From JAJDXW01 sp965214795 (GTDB lineage: Bacteria > Pseudomonadota > Gammaproteobacteria > HK1): a stretch of 64,000 bases of DNA. The position numbers were made by a program, and so were the translations under genes. Where the stretch lies: positions 4,340,001-4,404,000 of the forward strand of contig OZ243976.1 of the NCBI GenBank assembly GCA_965214795.1. Reading direction: 5' to 3'. Each line of letters opens with the position of its first letter. Positions within the stretch are counted from its first letter, which is position 1. Positions 51,267 through 59,828 of the stretch are shown here, piece by piece. The notes under the pieces are model-generated. The model was not told the origin of the DNA. It saw only the letters and a program-made list of their open reading frames with translations, and ran no database searches.

Positions 51267-52135
51267 GCGGAGTATCCGAATCCGCGGTCGAGGACGCCGC
51301 CCTCGCCTGGCTGGCGGCTCTCGGATGGTTGGTCGCCCACGGCCCCGACATCGCGCCCGATGCGCCGGGCACCGAGCGCGGGGACTATAGCGAAGTCGCG
51401 CTGGAGGCACGGCTGCGCGCCGCGCTCGCGCGACTGAACCCGAACCTTTCCGCCGAAGCGCTCAATGATGTCCAGCGCAAACTGGTCCGCCTCGAAGGCG
51501 CGACGCTCGAGGCTCGCAACCGCGCCTTCCACCGCATGGCCGTGGACGGCGTGACGGTGGAGTACCGCGATGCCGACGGGGCAATCCGGGGCGCGCAGGC
51601 CCGCGTGATCGACTTCGACGACTGGCAGGCCAACAACTGGCTCGCGGTCAATCAGTTCACCGTTGTCGAGAACAAGCACGAACGGCGCCCCGATGCGGTG
51701 TTGTTCGTCAACGGACTGCCGCTCGCCGTCGTCGAGCTCAAGAACCCCACGGACGAGAACGCCACAATCTGGTCGGCGCACGGGCAGTTGCAGACCTACC
51801 AGGCGGAAATCCCCTCTCTGTTCTCATTCAACATGGCGCTCATCGTGTCGGACGGGCTCGAAGCCCGCATCGGCACGCTGCCCGCCGGGCGGGAATGGTT
51901 CAAGCCCTGGCGCACGATCTCGGGTGCGGCGCTGGCCGACCCGAACCTGCCGCAATTGCGAGTGGTGCTCGAAGGCACCTGTGAGCCACGCCGCTTCCTC
52001 GCCCTCATCCGCGACTTCATCGTGTTCGGGGACGACGGAGGCGGCGCGCTTGTCAAGAAGATGGCGGGCTACCATCAGTTCCATGCCGTCGGGGCGGCCG
52101 TCACCGAAACCCTGCGCGCGGCGGCGACGGTGTAG
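51263..52135 (+). CDS. hsdR: Type I restriction enzyme R subunit, N-terminal fragment (HsdR)
   Basis: 290 codons of a protein that is normally about 1000 residues. Present are the specific opening SAVEDAALAWLAALGW, the PD-(D/E)xK nuclease core (D144 in RPDAVLF, E158-x-K160 in VVELKNP), WSAHGQLQTYQAEIP and the linker GYHQFHAV followed by ETLRAAA. The frame then stops, just before the helicase Walker A region, at a junction with a minus-strand ABC permease. The hsdM and hsdS genes are missing. Likely inactive as a restriction enzyme; the intact nuclease domain fused to nothing could still be folded. Confidence 0.88.
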   Translation: MSGVSESAVEDAALAWLAALGWLVAHGPDIAPDAPGTERGDYSEVALEARLRAALARLNPNLSAEALNDVQRKLVRLEGATLEARNRAFHRMAVDGVTVEYRDADGAIRGAQARVIDFDDWQANNWLAVNQFTVVENKHERRPDAVLFVNGLPLAVVELKNPTDENATIWSAHGQLQTYQAEIPSLFSFNMALIVSDGLEARIGTLPAGREWFKPWRTISGAALADPNLPQLRVVLEGTCEPRRFLALIRDFIVFGDDGGGALVKKMAGYHQFHAVGAAVTETLRAAATV

Positions 52136-52800
52136 CCGGCGATCCGGAGCCATCCCCCGGGAGACCACGGCGCCTCCGCCACCGCCCTCCAGGCGAGGTC
52201 GGCGACATGCCTCGACACCAGGCATTGCGATACGGCTTCGAGCAGGTCCGGGAAGAGCCGCGGAGAGATGAAAAGGCCGCCGCCGAACGCGAGTCCGAGA
52301 TAGACGATGTTGGCGACCGGCAGGGCCGCGCGATGGGACACCCAGTACCCGATCGCGATGCCGAGGAGGGCGAGCGGCACACTGGCGGCCAGCAGCACGA
52401 GACCGAGGCGCACCCATGCGGCGGCGCCGAGGGCGACCGGCATGAAGAGGTGGGCGACGAAGACGACCAGCCCCGCCGCGACGACCGCGAACACCACCGC
52501 CGGTACGACGGCGCCCGCCAAGCGGACCGCGACCGGGGCGGGCAGGATGCGCTCGAATGTCGACCAGGGAGAGGATCGGCCCTCCGCGATGCCCACCCCG
52601 AACTGGAAGAAGGCGACCCCCATCACCGCGAACACCGTGAACGAGGCCATGATGGCGTTGGCCTCGGCGGTCGTGTCGCCGAGCCCGACCCCGAGGAACA
52701 CCAGGATCACGCTCGGCATGGCGAGCGTCCCCGCGACGTAGGCGGGGGTGCAGAGAAGCGTGAGGAGCCTCATGCGGATGTGCGCCAGGGCGAGCATCAC
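52075..52800 (-). CDS. ABC-2-type exporter permease with chimeric 3' end
   Basis: 241-residue membrane protein with six hydrophobic segments, typical of the DrrB-like ABC-2 permeases (AGTLAMPSVILVFLGVGLG, VANIVYLGLAFGGGLFISPRLFPDLLEAVSQ). GTG at 52800 overlaps the ATPase stop (GTGA). From about 52135 leftward the frame reads antisense hsdR sequence, replacing the last roughly 15 residues and the final helix region expected in homologues. The 3' end is thus a product of the same rearrangement that truncated hsdR; function may be retained if the tail is dispensable. Confidence 0.85.
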   Translation of the reverse strand: MMLALAHIRMRLLTLLCTPAYVAGTLAMPSVILVFLGVGLGDTTAEANAIMASFTVFAVMGVAFFQFGVGIAEGRSSPWSTFERILPAPVAVRLAGAVVPAVVFAVVAAGLVVFVAHLFMPVALGAAAWVRLGLVLLAASVPLALLGIAIGYWVSHRAALPVANIVYLGLAFGGGLFISPRLFPDLLEAVSQCLVSRHVADLAWRAVAEAPWSPGGWLRIAGYTVAAARRVSVTAAPTAWN

Positions 52801-53696
52801 GCGTCCTCCCGGGTCAGGCTGACGAAGGCTTCCTCGAGCCCCGCCGGCAGGACTTCGAGCTCGCTGAACGCGACTCGCGTCTCGACCAAGCGCCGCACCA
52901 GCCGGTCCGCATCGGGGGTGTAGAGGGTCACCACACCCGCCTCGAACGTGCTTCGCGTGACCGGCTCGAGGGCCGGAGGAACGGCCTCCGCCCGAAACCT
53001 CACGCAGCGAAGCGCAATCCGGCGCGTGATGTCGCGGCGCGTTCCTTCCGCCACCCGCCGGCCGCGATGGATCACCGTGATGCGCTCAGCGAGCGCCTCC
53101 GCCTCCTCGAGGTAGTGGGTGGTCAGCAGCACCGTGCCGCCGCCCTCGTGGAAGGAGCGGACCGTGTCCCAGAGCAGGCGGCGGGCCTCCACGTCGAGCC
53201 CCGTCGAGGGTTCGTCGAGAAAGACGACCTCCGGATTGCCGGCGAGGGCGAGCGCGGTACCGAGCCGGCGTTGCTCTCCTCCGCTCAGCCCGCCCACCTG
53301 CCGTTCCGCGAGCCCGTCCAGACCGAAGCGCTCGTAGAGCCTCGCTTCGGGCATCGGATCGGGATAGTGAGCGGCCACGAACGCAACGATCTCGCGCACC
53401 TTGAGCCCGGACGGAAATGCGGAGACCTGCGGGGTCGCCCCAATGCGCCGGCGGATGTCCTCGTCGCGGGGCGATCCGCCGAGAAGCAGCGCTTCCCCGC
53501 GATCGGGCACCCGGAGCCCGAGCAGGAGGCTGAGCACGGTGGTCTTCCCCGCTCCGTTGGGACCGAGGAGGGCCAGGAAGCACCCCCGAGGAAGGATCAG
53601 GTCGAGCCCCGCGAGCGCCGGCCGACCGGCGAATGCCTTTCCCACCCCGCGAAGCTCCGCGGCCGCCCCCGCCCCCCGACCGAGCTCCGTACTCAT
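52797..53696 (-). CDS. ABC exporter ATPase (DrrA/CcmA-like)
   Basis: 299-residue ATPase with Walker A GPNGAGKTT, signature LSGGEQRRLGTALAL, Walker B VVFLDEPSTGLD and switch TTHYLEEAEALAERI, as in drug or lipid exporters. ATG at 53696 (MSTELGRG) is preferred to a TTG at 53714. Forms a two-gene exporter with the permease downstream. Substrate unknown. Confidence 0.9.
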   Translation of the reverse strand: MSTELGRGAGAAAELRGVGKAFAGRPALAGLDLILPRGCFLALLGPNGAGKTTVLSLLLGLRVPDRGEALLLGGSPRDEDIRRRIGATPQVSAFPSGLKVREIVAFVAAHYPDPMPEARLYERFGLDGLAERQVGGLSGGEQRRLGTALALAGNPEVVFLDEPSTGLDVEARRLLWDTVRSFHEGGGTVLLTTHYLEEAEALAERITVIHRGRRVAEGTRRDITRRIALRCVRFRAEAVPPALEPVTRSTFEAGVVTLYTPDADRLVRRLVETRVAFSELEVLPAGLEEAFVSLTREDA

Positions 53697-53887
53697 GGTC
53701 GTCCACTCCCGCAAATCGTCGGCGGCGAGACCTCAGGGGGAAGCGACACGATGGCGCCCTTCGGAGACCGATGCCTCAGATGCACGGCCAGGCCCGCGCC
53801 GCGTTTGAGCGCGCCGCCGAAGTTGTGCCGATTTGCCGTACCGTGACATGATAACGAATTGATGGCAATCGGACGGGAACGGACGCG

Positions 53888-54148
53888 ATGGCGACGATCA
53901 ACGTGCGACAACTGGACGACGACGTGGTCCGGCGCCTCAAGGGGCGCGCCGCCGACAACCACCGTTCCCTGGAAGGCGAGGTGCGGCACATCCTTCAAAG
54001 CGCGGTGGAAGATGATGTCTCGGCGAAACGCGCCTCCTTCCTGGCTCTGGCCGCTCGGCTCGGGCGCGAGACCGAGGGACGTGCGCAAACGCCTTCGGAG
54101 GTCCTGATTCGAGAAGATCGCGAGACCGGGCATCGCGTCATCCGATGA
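53888..54148 (+). CDS. FitA/VapB-type ribbon-helix-helix antitoxin
   Basis: 86-residue protein with an N-terminal ribbon-helix-helix (INVRQLDDDVVRRLKGRAADN then SLEGEVRHILQSAV), as in FitA-like antitoxins, and a polar C-terminal toxin-binding tail. It overlaps the toxin gene start (ATGA at 54145-54148). Expected to repress its own operon from the upstream AT-richer stretch near 53845-53865 (gacatgataacgaattgatgg). Confidence 0.88.
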   Translation: MATINVRQLDDDVVRRLKGRAADNHRSLEGEVRHILQSAVEDDVSAKRASFLALAARLGRETEGRAQTPSEVLIREDRETGHRVIR

Positions 54149-54576
54149 GGCTGGTGGTCGATGCCAGCGTCGCGGTCAAATGGCTGATCGTGGAAGAGGG
54201 CTCGGACACCGCGCATCGCTTGCTGGCCGGCGGCGACGATCTGCACGCGCCGCGTCTGATGGCCTCCGAGGTCGCCAACACGCTATGGCGCAAGGCTCGG
54301 CTGGGCGAGATTGAACGCGGTCGGGCCGGCGCCCTGGCGGCCGCCGCACCGGTGATGCCGGTTCACTGGAGCGCGGACGAGACCGTTTGCGCGGAAGCGG
54401 TCCGTCTCGCACTGGGGCTCGACAGGCCGGTCTACGATTGCGTCTACTTGGCGTTGGCGTACCGCATCGGCGCCCAGGTGGTGACGGCGGACGCGCGCTT
54501 TGCGAATGCGCTGGCGCCGACCGAACATGGCGGTACGGTGGTGACGCTGACGGATCATGCGAGGACGCGAAGCTGA
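54145..54576 (+). CDS. PIN-domain ribonuclease toxin (VapC-type)
   Basis: 143-residue PIN toxin with all four acidic catalytic residues: D6 (VVDASV), E42 (ASEVANTL), D98 (RPVYDCVYLALA) and D116 (VVTADARF). Intact, in contrast to the PIN genes at 31896 and 49830. Coupled to its antitoxin by a 4-bp overlap. VapC-family members cleave tRNA or rRNA; the target is not predictable here. Confidence 0.9.
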   Translation: MRLVVDASVAVKWLIVEEGSDTAHRLLAGGDDLHAPRLMASEVANTLWRKARLGEIERGRAGALAAAAPVMPVHWSADETVCAEAVRLALGLDRPVYDCVYLALAYRIGAQVVTADARFANALAPTEHGGTVVTLTDHARTRS

Positions 54577-54696
54577 CATCGCGATCATGAAACGGCGCAA
54601 GGACGGGCCGCGCCGCCTTGTTTACTGCCTGTCCATGTGGACGCTCGTTGAACAAACCCACCAGGCCGCCGGTGAGTGGGGAGAAGAATTCGAACG

Positions 54697-56262
54697 ATGA
54701 CACACGAGGAAAAAGCGTGGCGGGCGCCCCGGATCGCGCTCGCGGGGATGTCGCTCGAGAGCAATGCCTTCGCCCCGACCGCAACCGAGGCGGACTTCCG
54801 CGCGCGGTACTACTTCGAGGGCGACGCGATCCTCGCCGAGGCGCGGCGCACGGCCTCGGTCATCTCGGCGGAGCTGTCCGCTGCGGTCCGAACCCTCGAC
54901 GCGACCGGCCCCTGGGAGCCGGTGCCGGCCATCGTCACCGACTGCCCGCCCTGGGGACCCGTCGATCACGCCTTCTTTGCCGCCACCGTCGATGCCATCA
55001 CGGCCCGGCTCGAGGCGAGCGCGCCGCTCGACGCGGTCTACGTCGCCAACCACGGCGCCATGGTGTCCACCGGGACCCCGGACCCGGACGGCGAGATGCT
55101 CGCTCGTATCCGCGAGGCGGTCGGCCCCGGAACGGCCGTCGTCACGACCCTCGATCTCCACGCCAACCTCTCCGCGCGGATGGTCGACGCGGCGGACGTG
55201 GTCATCGGCTACCGGACGAATCCGCACGTGGACATGCTGGAGCGAGGCGAGGAGGCGGCGTACGCGATCCGCGCAATGCTCGCGGGGATGCGGCCCCGGG
55301 GGGTGCTGGTCCGCCTTCCGCTCGCGCCCCCCAGCGTCACCCTGCTCACCGCCGCGGGGCCGTACGGAGAGCTCATCGACTACGGGCAGCGCCGCAAGCG
55401 CGAGCACGGCGGAGCGATTCTCAACGTATCGATCTTCGGCGGGTTCGTGTTCGGGGATACGCCCAAGAACGGCCTCGCCATCGTGGTCACCGGGCGCGCG
55501 GACGAGGCCCCGGCGCGCGCGCTCGCGCTCGAGCTGGCCGAGCGGGCCTGGGCCGAGCGGGCCCGCTACGACCGGCGCCTCGTCCCGATCGAGGATGCGA
55601 TCGCCCTCGCCCTCGCGCAGGCCGACGACCCGGACCGCTCTCCCATCATCTTCTCCGACGCCGGCGACAACCCGGGCGGCGGCGGCGGCGGGAACACCAC
55701 CCGGCTTCTGCGGGCCCTCGTCGAGGCGGGGGCGCGAGGCGTCCTCTACGGTTCGTTCTTCGACCCGGACCTCGCGCGCGCCGCCCACGAAGCCGGCGCC
55801 GGCGCATCCATCCAGGCGGAGTTCAACGCGGCCGGAGAAACGGAGTTCGCCCGGCGCTTCGAGGCCCCGGCCATCGTACGGGCGGTGCGCGAGGGAGCGA
55901 TCGTCGGCCGGCGCGGAATCTACGCGGGCCGCCGCGTGGAACTCGGGCGCATGGCCGCGCTCGAGATCGGCGGCGAGGGCGGCGTCACCGCGGTCGTCGT
56001 CAGCGCGCGGCACCAGACCGCGGACCCCGTCTTCTTCGAGGCTCTCGGGCTCGACATCGGCGGCGCGCGCACCGTGTGCGTCAAGTCCCGGGGACACTTC
56101 CGCGCCGGCTTCGACCTCTGGTTCGCCCCGGAACGGATCTACGAGATCGACACCCCCGGTGTCACCGCCCCGGTGCTCGACCGCTTCGAGTGGAAGGGGC
56201 TCCCGCGGCCGGTGTACCCCCTCGATCCGGACACCGAATGGAGTCCGCCCGATCCGGTGTGA
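54697..56262 (+). CDS. M81 family metallopeptidase (MlrC-like)
   Basis: 521-residue protein of the M81/MlrC family, named for the third enzyme of microcystin linear-peptide breakdown but widespread in heterotrophs. Family features seen: IALAGMSLESNAFAPT at the N-terminus, YVANHGAMVSTGTPDPDGEML, TTLDLHANLSARMV, YRTNPHVDMLERG (metal-binding Asp, His, His), and later IIFSDAGDNPGGGGGGNTT. ATG at 54697; an upstream in-frame ATG at 54676 would add only seven non-conserved residues. The real substrate is probably a small peptide or amide. Located next to HD and adenine-deaminase genes, but on the opposite strand from HD. Confidence 0.88.
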   Translation: MTHEEKAWRAPRIALAGMSLESNAFAPTATEADFRARYYFEGDAILAEARRTASVISAELSAAVRTLDATGPWEPVPAIVTDCPPWGPVDHAFFAATVDAITARLEASAPLDAVYVANHGAMVSTGTPDPDGEMLARIREAVGPGTAVVTTLDLHANLSARMVDAADVVIGYRTNPHVDMLERGEEAAYAIRAMLAGMRPRGVLVRLPLAPPSVTLLTAAGPYGELIDYGQRRKREHGGAILNVSIFGGFVFGDTPKNGLAIVVTGRADEAPARALALELAERAWAERARYDRRLVPIEDAIALALAQADDPDRSPIIFSDAGDNPGGGGGGNTTRLLRALVEAGARGVLYGSFFDPDLARAAHEAGAGASIQAEFNAAGETEFARRFEAPAIVRAVREGAIVGRRGIYAGRRVELGRMAALEIGGEGGVTAVVVSARHQTADPVFFEALGLDIGGARTVCVKSRGHFRAGFDLWFAPERIYEIDTPGVTAPVLDRFEWKGLPRPVYPLDPDTEWSPPDPV

Positions 56263-56397
56263 CGATGAGCGACCGCCGGCCGCCGCATGGCCGGGGGCCG
56301 GCGCCTGCCGCGCGAAGCGGTCCGGTGAATCCCCCTCGCGGGTTCGCGGGTTCGAACGCCGAACCGAACCGACCTCCGACCCCTCCGCCGCCGGCGG

Positions 56398-57147
56398 CTA
56401 CAGGGCGTTGCAGGGCCGGCGGAGGGTGCGCCACATGTGCGAAGCCGGGGTGTTGTCGTTGCCGAGGCCCTCGGAGGGCTGCCGGAACTCGCGCCCGATG
56501 ACATCCTCGAACTGATCGAGCTCGACGTGGACGTCGGGGTCGAAGGAATAGAGGTCGTTCACGCAGATGATCCGGGCGGACATGTACCACTTGTGCTTGC
56601 GCGCCTCTTCGTACGCGGCGACGACGTAGGGCTCGGGCCGGTAGTCGTCGCCGAACAGCATCCGGTAGTTCTCGGGGTACTCGTACCCGACCGACTCGTC
56701 GGGGAAGAACCGCAGGGCTTGGTGGGCCCGGATCGCCCAGCTCACCTCCTCGTCCACGTAGGGCTCGACGAGCTGCGCCCCCCAGTAGCCGTGGTCGGCC
56801 CGGATGAAGCCGGCGACCGCGATGTCGTGGAGGAGGCACGCGAGCACCATCTTGTCGGAGAGACCGTTCTTCTGCGCGAGGTTCGCGCTCTGGAGGAGAT
56901 GAGCCTGGGGGGCGACGGCGAAGCGGCAGCGGAAGAAGTCGATGAGGGTGGGCTTGTCCGGCATCGGGGGCAGGCGGGGGTCCTCCCCCATGAGCATCCG
57001 GCCACCGAACGCGCGGGGGCCGAGGGTACGCTCCCCGTCGGCGAGGTGGTAGAGGAGAGACTTGCCGACGATGCGGTCGCCAAGCTCCTCCATCCGATGG
57101 TGCTCGAGCTCGTCGGCGCGCTCGGACAGCGTTCGTGCGTCGCTCAT
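56398..57147 (-). CDS. HD-domain metal-dependent hydrolase-like protein
   Basis: 249-residue protein with an HD-superfamily core: upstream His in PQAHLLQSANLAQKNG, the HD pair in ACLLHDIAVAGFI, and a later HGYWGAQLVEPYVDEEVSWAIRAHQALR segment. Similar uncharacterised proteins occur beside purine or pterin catabolic genes. ATG at 57147 (MSDARTLSERADELE) is used; a longer in-frame start would lack conservation. Divergent from the deaminase gene with a 161-bp gap. Precise reaction unknown. Confidence 0.8.
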   Translation of the reverse strand: MSDARTLSERADELEHHRMEELGDRIVGKSLLYHLADGERTLGPRAFGGRMLMGEDPRLPPMPDKPTLIDFFRCRFAVAPQAHLLQSANLAQKNGLSDKMVLACLLHDIAVAGFIRADHGYWGAQLVEPYVDEEVSWAIRAHQALRFFPDESVGYEYPENYRMLFGDDYRPEPYVVAAYEEARKHKWYMSARIICVNDLYSFDPDVHVELDQFEDVIGREFRQPSEGLGNDNTPASHMWRTLRRPCNAL

Positions 57148-57308
57148 CGGGGTCTCCGAATCCGGCCCGGCGCGTCCGGCCATCCCGGCGAGGCTAGTCC
57201 GGGGGCGGGGCGGCGTCAACCGTCCCGATGTCGGTGATTGCCGGCCGGCGGGTTGCCGGCCGGCGCGGCGGCGCGCAGGATCGGCGAGGATCGCCCGGAG
57301 CCAACGAG

Positions 57309-58379
57309 ATGAACGACCAGACCGTGAACCGCCCGGACGCGAACGCGACCGGCTTCGCCGGCTTCGCCGCCGCCCTGCCGAAGGCGGAGCTGCACCTCCA
57401 CATCGAGGGCACGTTCGAGCCCGAACTGATGTTCGCCATCGCGGAGCGCAACGGGGTGCGGCTGCCCTACGCCTCCGTCGAGGAGGTGCGGGCGGCCTAT
57501 GCCTTCTCGAACCTGCAGGATTTCCTCGACATCTACTATGCGGGCGCGAGCGTGCTGCTCGAAGAGCAGGACTTCCACGATCTCGCCTGGGCCTACCTCG
57601 TGCGTGCCCGCGCCGACAACGTGCGCCACGCCGAGATCTTCTTCGACCCCCAGACCCACACCGACCGCGGGGTTCCGTTCGCGACCGTGGTCGAGGGCAT
57701 CGGCCGCGCCCTCGACGACGCCGAAGCCCGGCTCGGGCTCAGCTCGCGGCTCATCATGTGCTTCCTCCGCCACCTCGACGAGGCGGCCGCCTTCGACACC
57801 CTCGAGGCGGCCATGGACCACCGCGGGCGGCTCGCCGGGGTCGGGCTCGATTCCTCCGAGCGCGGCCACCCGCCGAGCAAGTTCCGCGAGGTGTTTCGCC
57901 GGGCCCGCGCCGCCGGCCTGCTCGCGGTCGCCCACGCCGGCGAGGAGGGCCCTCCGGAGTACATCCGCGAGGCGATTGAGCTCCTCGAGGTCGTGCGCGT
58001 CGATCACGGCAACGCGGCCCTCGAGGACGACGATCTCGTCGCCGATCTGGTGCGCCGCCGCATGCCCCTCACCGTGTGCCCGCTCAGCAACGTGCGGCTC
58101 CGGGTCGTGGACGACATGGCCGCCCACCCGCTCGGGCGGATGCTCGCCCGCGGCCTCTTCGTCACCGTGAACTCCGACGACCCCGCCTACTTCGGCGGAT
58201 ACGTCAACGACAACTACGTCGCCGTCGCCGAGGCGCTCGGACTCCGCCGGGAGGATCTCGTGCGGCTCGCGCGCAACTCCTTCGAGGCCTCCTGGCTCGA
58301 TGGCCCCGACAAGGCGGCCCGCCTCGCGGAGCTCGACGCGGCGGTGGCCGCGGCCACCAACGCTTCGGACCCGCGCTGA
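57309..58379 (+). CDS. Adenine/adenosine deaminase family protein
   Basis: 356-residue zinc amidohydrolase with the family signature LPKAELHLHIEGTFEPELMFAIAERNG, catalytic-site segments VRHAEIFFDPQTH, LLAVAHAGEEG (His, Glu), VDHGNAAL and NSDDPAYFGGY. The HIEGTxEPELMF form is characteristic of adenine deaminases in this family rather than classical adenosine deaminases, so adenine to hypoxanthine is the likelier reaction. ATG at 57309. Next to an HD protein and an AlkD-like repair gene. Confidence 0.88.
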   Translation: MNDQTVNRPDANATGFAGFAAALPKAELHLHIEGTFEPELMFAIAERNGVRLPYASVEEVRAAYAFSNLQDFLDIYYAGASVLLEEQDFHDLAWAYLVRARADNVRHAEIFFDPQTHTDRGVPFATVVEGIGRALDDAEARLGLSSRLIMCFLRHLDEAAAFDTLEAAMDHRGRLAGVGLDSSERGHPPSKFREVFRRARAAGLLAVAHAGEEGPPEYIREAIELLEVVRVDHGNAALEDDDLVADLVRRRMPLTVCPLSNVRLRVVDDMAAHPLGRMLARGLFVTVNSDDPAYFGGYVNDNYVAVAEALGLRREDLVRLARNSFEASWLDGPDKAARLAELDAAVAAATNASDPR

Positions 58380-58428
58380 GCCGCGCGCGAGCCATACCGC
58401 GCCATACCGCATCCCGGGCAAGGTCCGC

Positions 58429-59169
58429 ATGATCGAGGCGTCCGCAACGACCCCGGACCCCGCCGAACCGCGGGGAGGGGGCGCATCCCGCCCGCTCATC
58501 GACGCCCTGCACGCCGCGCTCCGGGCGGTGTGCGAGCCCGAGCGGGCGGCCGGGCAGCGGCGCTACATGAAGTCGGCGATGCCGTTCCTGGGCGTGCGGG
58601 TACCGGTCATGCGACGGACGGCGAGGGCCGTCTTCAACCAGCGTCCCCCGGGGTCCGCCGAGGCCTGGCGGGCCACGATCCTCGCCCTGTGGCGCGAAGC
58701 GGCGTACCGCGAGCAACGGTACGCGGCAATCGAGCTCGCCGTGCACCGGCCCTTCCTGCCCTGGCTGACGATGGACGCGGTCCCCATGCTCGACGAGATC
58801 GTCGTCGACGGAGCGTGGTGGGACTACGTCGACCGGCTCGCCCCGGCCGGGCTCGGGCAACTCCTCGTCTCGCATCCGCAACCGATGGGCGCCCTGATGC
58901 GCGCCTGGGCTCGGGACGCGAACATCTGGCGCCGGCGGGCCGCCCTGCTCTGCCAGCTCGGCCGCAAGGAAGACACCGATCCGGCCCTTCTCCACGACTG
59001 CCTGGAAGCGTCCTTCGGACACGACGAGTTCTTCGTGCGGAAGGCGATGGGCTGGGCGCTCCGCAGCTACGCGCGGACGGATCCGGCCGAGGTCCGGCGC
59101 TACGTGGCGTCGCATGAGGCGAGCCTCTCGAAGCTGACCCGACGCGAAGCCCTGAAGAACGTCGACTGA
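58429..59169 (+). CDS. DNA alkylation repair protein (AlkD-like HEAT-repeat glycosylase)
   Basis: 246-residue all-helical protein similar to AlkD-type enzymes that excise N3- and N7-alkylated purines. It shows QRRYMKSAMPFLGVRVPVMR, WREAAYREQRYAAIELAVHR, the WWDYVDRLAP segment carrying the conserved Trp and Asp, WRRRAALLCQLGRKEDTD, and DEFFVRKAMGWALRSYARTDP. ATG at 58429 is used; a perfect tandem decamer (gccataccgc, 58391-58410) lies just upstream. It starts 49 bp after the deaminase stop. Confidence 0.85.
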   Translation: MIEASATTPDPAEPRGGGASRPLIDALHAALRAVCEPERAAGQRRYMKSAMPFLGVRVPVMRRTARAVFNQRPPGSAEAWRATILALWREAAYREQRYAAIELAVHRPFLPWLTMDAVPMLDEIVVDGAWWDYVDRLAPAGLGQLLVSHPQPMGALMRAWARDANIWRRRAALLCQLGRKEDTDPALLHDCLEASFGHDEFFVRKAMGWALRSYARTDPAEVRRYVASHEASLSKLTRREALKNVD

Positions 59170-59220
59170 CGGCGCGGGATCTCGCCGGGGACGACGGCAG
59201 GACCTGCCCGCCGCCCCTTT

Positions 59221-59598
59221 GCCGGTTACCCCGACTTCGCCAACTCGGCGTGAATTCTGTCGATCTTCATCTTTTCCCGCGACCCAAGTGATTGAATTGC
59301 TGAACCCCTGCCCGCGCCATTCACCCCGATATCGTCTGTAGTGCCGACCTACCCTATTGATTTGCCTTCCGTTTGGTCGAACGATGGGCGCATGTTCGTG
59401 CGCTGCAAGAAACGGTTCAAAGACGGCAAGGAGCCCCCTTGACATTGCCGAAGCAACCCGCGCCGAAACTGCTGTCTTGAAGCCCCGTTGGGGGGCCTCC
59501 CGGTCGGGCCGTGTAGTGCCGACCTTTGGGGGTCCGATCACGAAAAATCAATACGTTATCATTCCCCAATGCCGAGTTGGCGAAGTCGGGTTACCGGC
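59221..59598 (+). mobile_element. Internally deleted IS1634-like element (non-autonomous)
   Basis: Bounded by near-perfect inverted repeats of 29 and 28 nt (59221-59249 and 59571-59598; core ccgacttcgccaactcggc identical). Inside, a frame from 59392 reads MFVRCKKRFKDGKE then PP and stops; this opening is the conserved N-terminus of IS1634/IS4-type transposases. A few nucleotides later another frame gives LTLPKQPAPKLLS and a stop, resembling a C-terminus of the same family. Some 1.5 kb of transposase gene is missing between them. A 13-mer gtagtgccgacct is directly repeated (near 59338 and 59513). Confidence 0.6.
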
Positions 59599-59684
59599 CC
59601 GCGGGGGCGACGATCATGCCCGGCGCGGCCGGGACGGTCCGTCGTTCCCGCTTCGCAACGGCCCGCAGGCCGGGGTCGGCTCGG

Positions 59685-59828
59685 CAGCGATTCTCATTTT
59701 GCTCGTCGGGTCCCGCGGCAGGGCCGGCACGACCGTCGATCCGCCCCCCGATCTGCCTCGGATCGAGTCGCAAGGAGAAGACGGCTTGCGGCTCGGGGTG
59801 AAGTCAGGCGCCAAAACGAGAACGGCTG
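59685..59828 (+). mobile_element. MITE copy D (144 bp), 9-bp target duplication
   Basis: Ends CAGCGATTCTCATTTTG and CAAAACGAGAACGGCTG, slightly more diverged than other copies. Perfect 9-bp repeats TCGGCTCGG flank it at 59676-59684 and 59829-59837. Same orientation as the other four. Confidence 0.9.

Noticed and set aside
51263..52135. HsdR fragment as a genuine short stand-alone nuclease gene
   Set aside because: The C-terminus falls at a recombination junction with an antisense permease, so truncation is the simpler explanation.
58391..58410. Perfect tandem decamer gccataccgc upstream of the AlkD-like gene
   Set aside because: Too short to interpret; probably slippage. Mentioned in the gene entry only.
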